From: CAIMZW01 sp037135095
Lineage (GTDB): Bacteria; Actinomycetota; Actinomycetes; Nanopelagicales; Nanopelagicaceae
DNA length: 39,549 nucleotides
Assembly (NCBI GenBank): GCA_037135095.1
Contig: JBAXKZ010000010.1
Location: forward strand, 1-39,549
Direction: 5' to 3'
Shown: positions 31,902 through 39,453 of the stretch, piece by piece
How the letters are laid out: each line of letters begins with the position of its first letter
Numbering within the stretch: position 1 is the stretch's first letter
Made by a program: the position numbers and the translations under genes
The notes under the pieces: generated by a model
The model's database searches: none
Told to the model about the DNA's origin: nothing
Seen by the model: only the letters and a program-made list of their open reading frames with translations

Positions 31902-33761
31902 ATGGGGTCACAAAGTGACAAGATTCCATCTGTGTCTAAACCTGTCGTAACTCTAAATTCCGTGGTCATCCGCTTTGCTGGCGACAGCGGCGATGGCATG
32001 CAACTTACTGGCGATCGCTTCACAATGGATACCGCCAGCCTTGGCAATGACTTGATTACCTTGCCAAACTACCCAGCGGAGATCCGCGCCCCCCAAGGTA
32101 CTTTGCTTGGAGTTTCTTCCTTTCAACTTCACTTCGCCGATCACCATGTGCGAAGTCCTGGTGATGCACCAGATGTTTTGGTCGCCATGAATCCCGCAGC
32201 GCTAAAGGCAAACATTAAAGATATGCCGCGCGGATCAACCATCATTGTCGATAAGGATGAATTTATCCCGCGCAACTTAACAAAGGTTGGCTATGAAACT
32301 AATCCGCTAGAGGATGGGTCGCTAGACAGTTTTCACGTTCATGCCGTACCACTAACAAGCATGACAGTGGGTGCGCTATCGGAATTAAGTCTGACTCGAA
32401 AAGAGGCAGAGCGTTCCAAGAATATGTTCGCTCTAGGAATCCTGACCTGGATGTATCACCGTCCAACAGAAGCAACTGAAAAATTCTTAACCGCTAAATT
32501 CGCGAAGAAGCCGGAAATTTTGCAAGCCAACCTTTTGGCTTATCGCACCGGCTGGAATTACGGCGAGACCACTGAAGATTTTGCCAACTCGTTTGAAGTG
32601 GCACCAACCAAGATGCCTGCCGGTAAGTACCGAAATATCAGCGGAAACGCGGCATTGGCCTTAGGGCTAATTGCAGCGGGCGAAAAATCTGGGTTACAAA
32701 TTTTCTTGGGCTCTTACCCAATTACTCCAGCCTCCGACATTTTGCATGAACTTTCAAAACAGAAGAAGTTCAACATCATCACCTTCCAAGCTGAAGATGA
32801 GATTGCTGCTGTGGGTGCAGCGCTCGGCGCTTCCTACGGTGGCGCGCTTGGAATTACCTCTACTTCTGGCCCTGGTGTCGCCCTTAAAAGCGAGATGATT
32901 GGTTTAGGCGTCATGCTTGAACTTCCGTTGATTATTATTGATGTTCAACGTGGCGGACCTTCAACAGGGTTGCCAACTAAGACCGAACAAGCCGATCTGC
33001 TTCAGGTTATGTATGGCCGTAACGGTGAGTCCCCCGCAGTAGTCCTGGCCTGCTCTACCCCTAGCGATTCCTTCGAGATGGCCTTCGAAGCAGTTCGAAT
33101 TGCTACTACCTATCGAGTGCCGGTCTTCTTGCTATCAGATGGTTACATCGCAAATGGCTCCGAACCTTGGCGGATTCCTGATGAAGCTTCGTTGCCAAAG
33201 ATCAACGTTGAATTTGCCAAGACCCAAGAGGATTTCTTGCCCTACCTTCGAGATCCAAAAACTTTGGCTCGCCCGTGGGCTATACCTGGAACTGCTGGAA
33301 TTGAGCATCGCATCGGCGGTATTGAAAAAGCCGATAAAACTGGGGCGATTTCTTACGATCCGGCGAACCACGATTTTATGGTTCGAACTCGCCAAGCAAA
33401 GATCGATGGAATAGAAATACCAGATTTGATCGTTGACGATCCTACCGGTGATGCCGAAGTGCTAATCCTTGGTTGGGGCTCTTCATACGGGCCAATCGCA
33501 ACCGCCGTTGAAGTGCTGCGTGCTAATGGTGAAAATATCGCTCATGCACAACTGCGTTACATCAACCCCTTCCCTAAGAATTTAGGTGAGGTGCTGAATA
33601 AGTATCAGCGAGTGCTCTTGCCAGAAATGAATCTAGGTCAACTAGGTATGATGCTTCGAGCCAAATACTTAAAAGATATCGTTGGTTTCAATGTTGTTCG
33701 CGGATTACCGTTCTCCACCAATGAATTAGTAGAAGCTGCGATGGGAGTACTCCATGTCTGA
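31902..33761 (+). CDS. korA: 2-oxoglutarate:ferredoxin oxidoreductase, alpha subunit (gamma-alpha fusion)
   Basis: With KorB this enzyme decarboxylates 2-oxoglutarate to succinyl-CoA and reduces ferredoxin, replacing or complementing 2-oxoglutarate dehydrogenase in the TCA cycle. The protein (619 residues from this start) begins with the gamma domain (VVIRFAGDSGDGMQLTGDRF) and continues into the alpha domain (GNAALALGLIAAGEK...FLGSYPITPASDILHEL, and QAEDEIAAVGAALGASYGGA). This is the two-subunit actinobacterial/archaeal type. The start is uncertain: ATG 31902, an upstream TTG 31884 and a downstream GTG 31932 are all possible, none with a ribosome binding site. It overlaps korB by 8 nt. Confidence 0.93.
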   Translation: MGSQSDKIPSVSKPVVTLNSVVIRFAGDSGDGMQLTGDRFTMDTASLGNDLITLPNYPAEIRAPQGTLLGVSSFQLHFADHHVRSPGDAPDVLVAMNPAALKANIKDMPRGSTIIVDKDEFIPRNLTKVGYETNPLEDGSLDSFHVHAVPLTSMTVGALSELSLTRKEAERSKNMFALGILTWMYHRPTEATEKFLTAKFAKKPEILQANLLAYRTGWNYGETTEDFANSFEVAPTKMPAGKYRNISGNAALALGLIAAGEKSGLQIFLGSYPITPASDILHELSKQKKFNIITFQAEDEIAAVGAALGASYGGALGITSTSGPGVALKSEMIGLGVMLELPLIIIDVQRGGPSTGLPTKTEQADLLQVMYGRNGESPAVVLACSTPSDSFEMAFEAVRIATTYRVPVFLLSDGYIANGSEPWRIPDEASLPKINVEFAKTQEDFLPYLRDPKTLARPWAIPGTAGIEHRIGGIEKADKTGAISYDPANHDFMVRTRQAKIDGIEIPDLIVDDPTGDAEVLILGWGSSYGPIATAVEVLRANGENIAHAQLRYINPFPKNLGEVLNKYQRVLLPEMNLGQLGMMLRAKYLKDIVGFNVVRGLPFSTNELVEAAMGVLHV

Positions 33762-34755
33762 TCTAACTTTAACCAAGAAGGATTTCACTTCGGATCAAGA
33801 GGTTCGGTGGTGTCCTGGATGTGGTGACTATTCAATTCTCTCCACGATGCAGGCCTATCTGCCAGAACTTGGTATTGCGCGCGAAAATATTGTCTTCATC
33901 TCCGGAATTGGGTGCTCTTCCCGCTTTCCTTATTATTTGAATACTTTTGGCATGCACTCGGTTCACGGACGTGCGCCTGCCATCGCATCCGGGCTGGCAA
34001 TTGCCCGACCTGATTTAACGGTCTTTGTAATTACCGGCGATGGCGATGCCCTTTCCATCGGTGGCAATCACCTGATCCACGCCCTTCGCCGCAATGTTGA
34101 ACTAAAAATCTTGCTGTTTAACAACCGGATCTATGGCTTAACTAAGGGCCAATATTCACCAACTAGCGAGGCGGGAAAGATCACCAAGTCCACTCCTTTG
34201 GGCTCACTGGACACCCCATTTAATCCAATTTCGTTAGCCCTTGGCGCCGAAGCTTCATTCGTCGCTCGAACGGTCGATAGCGATCGCAAACACCTCACGG
34301 AGACGTTACGAGCTGCAACCGCACATAAGGGTTCTGCTCTGATCGAGATCTACCAGAACTGCCCGATCTTCAACGATGGCGCCTTTGATGCTGTCAAAGA
34401 TTCCGACACCAAAGAAGAAACGTTGCTTCAGATGGTCGATGGCCAACCAATTAAGTCATCGAAATTTGGTGTCATTCAAAAAGGCGCCACCTTCGAAGTT
34501 GTTGAATTAGGTTCGGTTGATGAGAGTCAACTAGTAATTCACGACTCCCATAACCCAGATCCGTCCTATGCCTTTGCGCTCTCACGCTTATCTGGCTCCG
34601 AGTTGACCCACGTTCCAGTTGGCGTCTTCCGCGATGTGGCTCGCCCTGGGTATTCCTCGTTAGTTCACGGTCAACTTGATGAAATCATCAAGAGTCAAGG
34701 AAAAGGCGATCTCAGCAAACTTCTAAGCGGAAACGACACTTGGGTGGTTGCCTAA
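33754..34755 (+). CDS. korB: 2-oxoglutarate:ferredoxin oxidoreductase, beta subunit
   Basis: This 333-residue subunit binds thiamine diphosphate and one [4Fe-4S] cluster. The four cluster cysteines are visible: Cys20 and Cys23 in RWCPGCGDY, Cys54 in SGIGCSSRFPYY, and Cys203 in YQNCPIFND. The ThDP motif GDGDALSIGGNH at residues 95-106, completed by the Asn in LLFNNRIYGLT, is intact. NTFGMHSVHGRAPAIASG is diagnostic for the 2-oxoacid:acceptor beta family. Its 8-nt overlap with korA indicates coupled translation and a 1:1 complex. It ends 30 nt from the converging DsrE-like gene. Confidence 0.95.
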   Translation: MSDLTLTKKDFTSDQEVRWCPGCGDYSILSTMQAYLPELGIARENIVFISGIGCSSRFPYYLNTFGMHSVHGRAPAIASGLAIARPDLTVFVITGDGDALSIGGNHLIHALRRNVELKILLFNNRIYGLTKGQYSPTSEAGKITKSTPLGSLDTPFNPISLALGAEASFVARTVDSDRKHLTETLRAATAHKGSALIEIYQNCPIFNDGAFDAVKDSDTKEETLLQMVDGQPIKSSKFGVIQKGATFEVVELGSVDESQLVIHDSHNPDPSYAFALSRLSGSELTHVPVGVFRDVARPGYSSLVHGQLDEIIKSQGKGDLSKLLSGNDTWVVA

Positions 34756-34785
34756 CCCAAGTGCCGTTCCGGCAAACTATTGAAG

Positions 34786-35313
34786 CTAGATGAAAAGCAG
34801 TTGTGCGCCTTCGGTCATTTCAATGAAGTCCGTGGCGCTAATAATTCCCTCGACATCATCACGAAGATCTGAAAGCGCATACTTATTCATATCGGCCGAC
34901 ATTCGACAAGCCCAAAGGTGACCACCAGCAGCAACGATCTGCTCCAAGAAGTCTGGGACTTCCGGAACGCCAAGATCGGCGATCTGCTTCTTTAGCATTT
35001 TGGTCGCCATCCCAGTCATGGCCGGCATCACTGCTTGAGGAATGTGCATATCTCCGCCAGGAACGTGCATAGCGGTATTTCCCATCGGGCTAAATTGCAG
35101 ATTATTCATTCTGGTTTTGGAGATCATATCCAGCCCCCAGAAGGTAAAGAATAAATGGGTCTCAATACCTTCGCCCAAGGCGGCATTGCCTAAAATCAAC
35201 CCTGGATAAGCCATATCCAAATTTCCTTTTGAGCAGATAATCGCCAGCTTGCGATCTGAGTCCGAGGTATCAAAGTTCGGAACAATCGCTGGGGCCGTCA
35301 TTGTTGTAGTCAT
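34786..35313 (-). CDS. DsrE/DsrF/DrsH-like sulfur-relay protein
   Basis: A 175-residue protein of the DsrE_2-type family. After a short flexible N-terminus the fold starts KLAIICSKGNLDMAYPGLILGNAALG, with Cys27 at the end of the first strand. It contains THLFFTFWGLDMI and ends with a GGHLWACRMSADMN segment carrying Cys136, the position of the active cysteine in DsrE-family persulfide carriers. Related proteins move sulfane sulfur between SQR, TusA/DsrC and oxidising enzymes. AAAGGAGA precedes the ATG. It is the last gene of the three-gene sulfur operon, 11 nt after the TusE/DsrC-like gene. Confidence 0.85.
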   Translation of the reverse strand: MTTTMTAPAIVPNFDTSDSDRKLAIICSKGNLDMAYPGLILGNAALGEGIETHLFFTFWGLDMISKTRMNNLQFSPMGNTAMHVPGGDMHIPQAVMPAMTGMATKMLKKQIADLGVPEVPDFLEQIVAAGGHLWACRMSADMNKYALSDLRDDVEGIISATDFIEMTEGAQLLFI

Positions 35314-35324
35314 CTCATTCTCCT

Positions 35325-35639
35325 TTAAACGCAGCCCTTGGGCTTTGGTAATCCTGCGATATAGGCCATCTTTTTGGCTGGTTTCTTTGGAAAAAGCGTA
35401 AATTGAGTTTTGACCGGCACGCCTCCAACTGTTTGAACTCGACGCGAAGTTGCGGTCTCGCCCTCGGTCTTAAAATCTTCGCGGAGGAATTTAATGATCT
35501 GCCAATGTTCATCAGTCATTTCCACGCCAATTTGATCCGCCAGGACTTTAGCTATCGCCTCATCCCATTCTGAATATTCAGTTAAGAAGCCCTCTTCATT
35601 AACGTGAATCGGTTTTCCAGTAATTTCGATAACAGGCAT
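35325..35639 (-). CDS. TusE/DsrC/DsvC-family sulfur carrier protein
   Basis: A 104-residue DsrC-fold protein. The conserved C-terminal arm is present: AGLPKPKGCV with the penultimate Cys103. The second redox cysteine of dissimilatory DsrC, eleven positions earlier, is replaced by Ala (KKMAYIAGLPKP), so this is a one-cysteine, TusE-like member that can carry a persulfide but cannot form the DsrC trisulfide. EWDEAIAKVLADQIGVEMTDEHWQIIKFLREDF is the typical helical core. The ATG at 35637-35639 is chosen because GGAG lies 5 nt upstream; the open frame runs further upstream into the SQR gene. It sits between an SQR-like gene and a DsrE-like gene, supporting a role in sulfide-derived sulfur transfer. 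Confidence 0.88.
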   Translation of the reverse strand: MPVIEITGKPIHVNEEGFLTEYSEWDEAIAKVLADQIGVEMTDEHWQIIKFLREDFKTEGETATSRRVQTVGGVPVKTQFTLFPKKPAKKMAYIAGLPKPKGCV

Positions 35640-35649
35640 TTCTCTCTCC

Positions 35650-36894
35650 TTATTTACTTTCCACTGCACGTTTGCCCAGCATGGACATATGCGAAGGAAT
35701 TGGTATTGGTCTTGCCTTGATTAATAGATTCCAGTAAATCCACCGAAAGGCTAATTTACCGAGATGGTTTATACGACTTTCGTTGAGTAATGTGAATGGA
35801 CCAACAATTGGTAACGGGAACTTGCCCGGTAGCGGCTCAGTTACATAATTAAAATCGATCAACAGCCCTTTGCCGTTGCCAGATTCAATAAAGCAATTGG
35901 CATGGCCATCAAATATTTCTTTCATTGGTCGTCCAGCCGTATATTCAACGAAGTTATCCGCAAATAGATCGATTGCAAAGTGGGCAACCGAGCCTGCCTT
36001 GGACGCTGGGGCATCGGAAGCATCTCCCAAAGCGAATACATTGGGGTATTTCTTTGCTAAGAAAGTTCCCTTATCAACTTGGACATAGTTGAGCTCGTCA
36101 CCCATCCCTGATCTGGCAATGAAATCGGCGCCCATATTTACCGGCACTGTCACTAGTAGATCGAATGAAATTTCACGTTCATCCATTGAGACCATAACCT
36201 TAGATTCAGGATCGATATGTTCGATAACGAAATCCGGCTCTAACGCAATCTTTCGCTCTGCCAACATAAATCCCAGAGCTTTCGAACATGCTGGTTTAGT
36301 GAAAGCTCCTTCCAAAGGCGTTACATAAACAATTTCTACTTTTTCGCGCATTCTTCGCTCTTCAAAGTAGGCGTCGGCTAGGAAGGCAAACTCCAACGGG
36401 GCAACGGGGCACTTGATTGGCATCTCCGAAATATGAATTACTAATCTGCCGCCTTCAAACTTAGCCAAACCTTCCTTTAGTGCCTTGGCACCTTCCAGCG
36501 TGAAGAAGTCGAAGACGCTCTTGTGCCAAATTTCAGGATCATCCAACCCTGGAGTCTGATCTGGTCTCGGCGTGGTTCCGCTGGCAATTACCAAGAAGTC
36601 ATAATTTAGGGTGCGACCATCAGTCAGTAGCACGTTGTTTTGGTTCGGTGAAATGCGATCGATCTCGGCGGTTACAAACTCCACATTTTTTGGGAAAAAA
36701 TGATCTCGTTCCTTTACCAATTCCTCTGGTGTGTAAACTCCAAAAGGTAAAAGTAGAAGCCCCGGTTGATATAGGTGCTTATTGTCCTGATCGACAACGG
36801 TGATTTTCCATTGCTCTACATCTAATTTTTTATACAACTTATTAACAACCATCGTGCCGGCGGTTCCACCGCCAAGAACCAATATGTTCTTCAT
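35650..36894 (-). CDS. Sulfide:quinone oxidoreductase-like flavoprotein
   Basis: A 414-residue FAD-dependent disulfide-reductase-fold enzyme that most likely oxidises sulfide to a persulfide/polysulfide and feeds electrons to quinone at the membrane face. The FAD motif LGGGTAGTMVVNKL is at residues 7-20, the second FAD segment NVFALGDASDAP at 285-296. Cys162 (MPIKCPVAPLEFAF) and Cys334 (HANCFIESGNGKG) lie where the redox cysteines of SQR occur; Cys203 is a further candidate. The amphipathic C-terminal segment (FRWIYWNLLIKARPIPIP) could dip into the membrane. The ATG at 36892-36894 is preferred since AGGAG is 9 nt upstream; an ATG three codons earlier touches that site. First gene of the SQR-TusE-DsrE operon. 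Confidence 0.85.
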   Translation of the reverse strand: MKNILVLGGGTAGTMVVNKLYKKLDVEQWKITVVDQDNKHLYQPGLLLLPFGVYTPEELVKERDHFFPKNVEFVTAEIDRISPNQNNVLLTDGRTLNYDFLVIASGTTPRPDQTPGLDDPEIWHKSVFDFFTLEGAKALKEGLAKFEGGRLVIHISEMPIKCPVAPLEFAFLADAYFEERRMREKVEIVYVTPLEGAFTKPACSKALGFMLAERKIALEPDFVIEHIDPESKVMVSMDEREISFDLLVTVPVNMGADFIARSGMGDELNYVQVDKGTFLAKKYPNVFALGDASDAPASKAGSVAHFAIDLFADNFVEYTAGRPMKEIFDGHANCFIESGNGKGLLIDFNYVTEPLPGKFPLPIVGPFTLLNESRINHLGKLAFRWIYWNLLIKARPIPIPSHMSMLGKRAVESK

Positions 36895-36905
36895 GGCAAT
36901 CATCT

Positions 36906-36934
36906 CCTGACACTTAAAAGATACTCTTGTCAGG
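36906..36934 (-). promoter_or_regulatory. 29-bp palindrome overlapping the SQR-operon promoter
   Basis: CCTGACA (36906-36912) and TGTCAGG (36928-36934) are perfect 7-bp inverted arms 15 nt apart. Between them, on the minus strand, lies a TATCTT -10 box (36918-36923); TTCGAT (36940-36945), 16 nt upstream of it, is a possible -35. A dimeric repressor bound here would block the promoter, and the leader would be about 15 nt. No sulfur-responsive regulator gene is in the window. Confidence 0.6.
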
Positions 36935-36951
36935 GCTACATCGAAATGACT

Positions 36952-37740
36952 CTAACCAGTGACGTGCATCCCAAGTTCAATAGTTAGTGCTAGATGATCG
37001 CTAACTCCAAAACTATGTGTCGCACCAGACACACTTTTTTCGTGCGTTGAAAGTACATAATCTATTTGGCGGTCCGGGTTCCAAATCGGGAAAGTTTCGG
37101 CTTCGAACATTGAGTGCCAATGAGAAAAGCGAGGAGCGTGGGATAAATTAAAATCACCCATTATCAGTACTGGCAAGCCATATAGCTGCCCAAGTTCTCT
37201 AGCCCATTTTTTCACTTCTTGAAATTGAAATAAATTAAAGGGCCAGACAAATGATAGGTGAGTATTAATCACGATCCGACTTTGCAAAACGGCCGCCAGG
37301 GCAATTCGATTATGGTCGGTTGCATAGAAGCGGCGACTCTTAGCCCCCTCGGAAATATTCATCATTTTGCCCCATTTGGCTCGCCGTAATTTCTTCACCT
37401 TCCATTCTGAAACAGGAAGCCGAGAAATGATGGCGATCCCGTAAGCAGCTTTCTCTGACGGCGAACTTGAGGTAATTAGCCCAAGGTCATCACTCTTTAG
37501 CGCAATTTCATTTCCGTTTTCAAAGTAGAAGGCGCTGACAAAAGCCCAATTAGACGTGTTCATCGCGGCTGCAGCCATCGCTGCTTGATTTTGAAGATCA
37601 GAACGAGGATGAAGGTGGTCCACCTCTTGCAATCCAATGAGATCGGAATTCAGAGTGAGGATCGCAGCTTTGAAGGCATCTGGCCCAGAATTGAGGTCAA
37701 GTATTTTTCCGTGGAGAATATTCCAAGTAGCCAACCGCAT
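36952..37740 (-). CDS. Endonuclease/exonuclease/phosphatase (EEP) family protein
   Basis: A 262-residue protein with the complete EEP active-site set: TWNILHG at the N-terminus (Asn), DLIGLQEVDHL (metal-binding Glu), VINTHLSF (His), LIMGDFNLS (Asp and Asn), IDYVL, and GVSDHLALTIEL (Asp-His pair). EEP enzymes hydrolyse phosphodiesters of nucleic acids, lipids or inositol phosphates; no signal peptide is present, so an intracellular substrate is likely but unidentified. The ATG at 37738-37740 is preferred over the adjacent TTG. There is no ribosome binding site, but TAAACT (37747-37752) lies exactly 6 nt upstream. It follows the DUF998-like gene on the same strand after 43 nt. Confidence 0.85.
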   Translation of the reverse strand: MRLATWNILHGKILDLNSGPDAFKAAILTLNSDLIGLQEVDHLHPRSDLQNQAAMAAAAMNTSNWAFVSAFYFENGNEIALKSDDLGLITSSSPSEKAAYGIAIISRLPVSEWKVKKLRRAKWGKMMNISEGAKSRRFYATDHNRIALAAVLQSRIVINTHLSFVWPFNLFQFQEVKKWARELGQLYGLPVLIMGDFNLSHAPRFSHWHSMFEAETFPIWNPDRQIDYVLSTHEKSVSGATHSFGVSDHLALTIELGMHVTG

Positions 37741-37746
37741 CAATGA

Positions 37747-37752
37747 AGTTTA
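37747..37752 (-). promoter_or_regulatory. -10 box for a leaderless EEP-gene transcript
   Basis: TAAACT on the minus strand, exactly 6 nt before the ATG at 37738-37740. Confidence 0.45.
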
Positions 37753-37783
37753 GATGGAAATACTCAACGGTGAAAGATTTTAC

Positions 37784-38464
37784 TTATTGACTGGATTGAA
37801 GGCGGGCCACGAGGCGGACGAAATAGGGCAAGACGACCAACCAGAGGCTACAAAACCCGATAAAGAAGTGTTGCGCCATTGAGCTCGATTGATTATGCAG
37901 AACCAGGTAGATAGTTAGAACGCCAAAGCCAAGCCAAACGAGAAGAAACATGGCTGGCGTGAGGTGCGTCAGAGACATCACATCTTTTTCAGACACAAAA
38001 ATTAGTAGCCAGATGGCAATTATGCTGAGCGTCAATCCTGCGATCGAACCAATGCTAAAAATTCCGTGAATCACGAAGTATGAATCACTCAGTGTTGCCA
38101 GACAATGTGGTGAACCCTCAAGGCAATCAAGGGGCAGAATGGCATCTATCGCGGTAAGTAAACCGAAACTTCCCGTTCCCAATAGTGCCACCATGAGCCC
38201 TAGGCGGGTGTTCCGATTAAAACTCCCGCTTCGTATCTTGAGGAGATTTAGGCAGGCGATCCCAACTAATATTCCACAAGTAATGTCCAGGCAGATAAAT
38301 AGCCAGTTATACGGTTGATGTAGCGCTTCCAAATTGCTCGCTAAGCCACGATTGGCTTTTGGATTTAGCCAAAAACCCAGCGGCCACGAGGAATAGAGCA
38401 AGCCCGCAAAAAACATGAGCGGTGTCGGCTTGACCTTCGAGCCCTGGAGTAATGACCTATTCAT
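37784..38464 (-). CDS. DUF998-like polytopic membrane protein
   Basis: A 226-residue protein with about six membrane segments, similar in layout to DUF998 proteins: FFAGLLYSSWPLGFWL, then WLFICLDITCGILVGIACLNLL, LGLMVALLGTGSFGLLTAIDAILPLDCLEGSPHC with an extracellular CxxxxxxC loop, and three more helices. Function unknown. The open frame can be extended to TTG 38506, overlapping the NHL gene stop by TTGA, but ATG 38462-38464 is preferred because a TAATAT box (38472-38477) lies 7 nt upstream and it still leaves the first helix intact. Confidence 0.65.
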   Translation of the reverse strand: MNRSLLQGSKVKPTPLMFFAGLLYSSWPLGFWLNPKANRGLASNLEALHQPYNWLFICLDITCGILVGIACLNLLKIRSGSFNRNTRLGLMVALLGTGSFGLLTAIDAILPLDCLEGSPHCLATLSDSYFVIHGIFSIGSIAGLTLSIIAIWLLIFVSEKDVMSLTHLTPAMFLLVWLGFGVLTIYLVLHNQSSSMAQHFFIGFCSLWLVVLPYFVRLVARLQSSQ

Positions 38465-38471
38465 AAGCGTG

Positions 38472-38477
38472 ATATTA
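38472..38477 (-). promoter_or_regulatory. -10 box for a leaderless DUF998-like transcript
   Basis: TAATAT, one base from the TATAAT consensus at the first half, lies 7 nt before the ATG at 38462-38464. It falls just after the end of the upstream NHL gene. Confidence 0.42.
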
Positions 38478-38502
38478 GTCGCTACCAATTTTGAAGGCGC
38501 AC

Positions 38503-39453
38503 TCAATTTACTATTTTAGTTGGTGACGAGTGAAGGATTTGAACCACCCGGCCACCCAAATACCACTCCGTAAAAACCACTGTTCCGCTTGCTGAAACCG
38601 CTACTCCATGTGGGCTATTAACTGCGCCCTCACGTACAGTTGGAGCTGTCGTATTCCCATCCACTATTTGATTGGGCCAACCCTCACCGCGTTCAGGATT
38701 AATGCTATCAATTAGAATTTCAACTTTGCCAGCTCGATCAACAGAAAGAATGGCACCATAGAGATCGGTCACAATAAGAAGATCTTGGCGAACCGCAATT
38801 GACGAAGGCCCGATCATAAATTCAGAGCTTATTGATTCGATATATTCGCCATCAAGAGTGAAAAAGACAATTCTCTTATTTCGTCGGTCTGCAATTGCTA
38901 TAAGAGATTCAGGCCCACGAGTATCTATTGCAATTCCGTGAGGGCAGTTAAAAACCAATCCCGTTGTAGAACCATCAAAAGTTTGAAAGGCTCCATTTGG
39001 CCGGATGCGATGGACCAAACTTTCCCCATATCCATCACCGATCCAGATATCTCCCTTAAAAGGCCCCTCGGCTTCAACGACGGCAACAGTGGTTGGTTTC
39101 CAGGTAACGAGATCGCCTTCGCTGGTGCCCGGTCTAAAGATTCTTTGCAGTAATTCACCTTTGCGATTAACCAAAAGTAATTGACCAGAAGTATCGACAC
39201 CTGGATCGCAAATCCAAAAAACATCATCGCTAGAGTTCTGAAGAACCGTAATGCCATGTAGGACAGTCGCAGTTACTTCAACCCTAGTGAAACTTCCATC
39301 CTCTGGGTTCATCACAATAAAGGCGCTACCGCCCGGGGACTCAAAAACTATCTGCCCATCGCTGAAGATTCCAATCCCAGAGTGAAGCCATCCCTCTTTT
39401 GGATCGCCACTAAAGAGTGTTTTCCAACTGATCTCTTTTGGAATGGAGCTCAC
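38503..39453 (-). CDS. NHL-repeat / six-bladed beta-propeller protein
   Basis: A 316-residue protein with repeated beta-blade motifs of the NHL/SMP-30 type: LHGITVLQNSSDDVFWICDPG, GDIWIGDGYGESLVHRIRPNG, CPHGIAIDTRG...LIAIADRRNKRIVFFTLDGEYI, GPSSIAVRQDLLIVTDLYGAILSVDRAG and SPHGVAVSASGTVVFTEWYLGGRVVQI. The PHGIA/V-D pattern and regular spacing of about 45-55 residues support a six-bladed propeller. There is no signal peptide. Such folds are ligand-binding scaffolds or lactonase/hydrolase-like enzymes; no specific activity is inferred. The GTG start at 39451-39453 has GGGAGGA 8 nt upstream. The 96 nt beyond it to the window end contain this site but no other gene seen. Confidence 0.78.
   Translation of the reverse strand: MSSIPKEISWKTLFSGDPKEGWLHSGIGIFSDGQIVFESPGGSAFIVMNPEDGSFTRVEVTATVLHGITVLQNSSDDVFWICDPGVDTSGQLLLVNRKGELLQRIFRPGTSEGDLVTWKPTTVAVVEAEGPFKGDIWIGDGYGESLVHRIRPNGAFQTFDGSTTGLVFNCPHGIAIDTRGPESLIAIADRRNKRIVFFTLDGEYIESISSEFMIGPSSIAVRQDLLIVTDLYGAILSVDRAGKVEILIDSINPERGEGWPNQIVDGNTTAPTVREGAVNSPHGVAVSASGTVVFTEWYLGGRVVQILHSSPTKIVN

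Noticed and set aside
34756..34785. TGCCG-TTC-CGGCA hairpin between korB and the DsrE-like gene considered as a shared terminator
   Set aside because: The 5-bp stem is weak and has no T-run on either strand.
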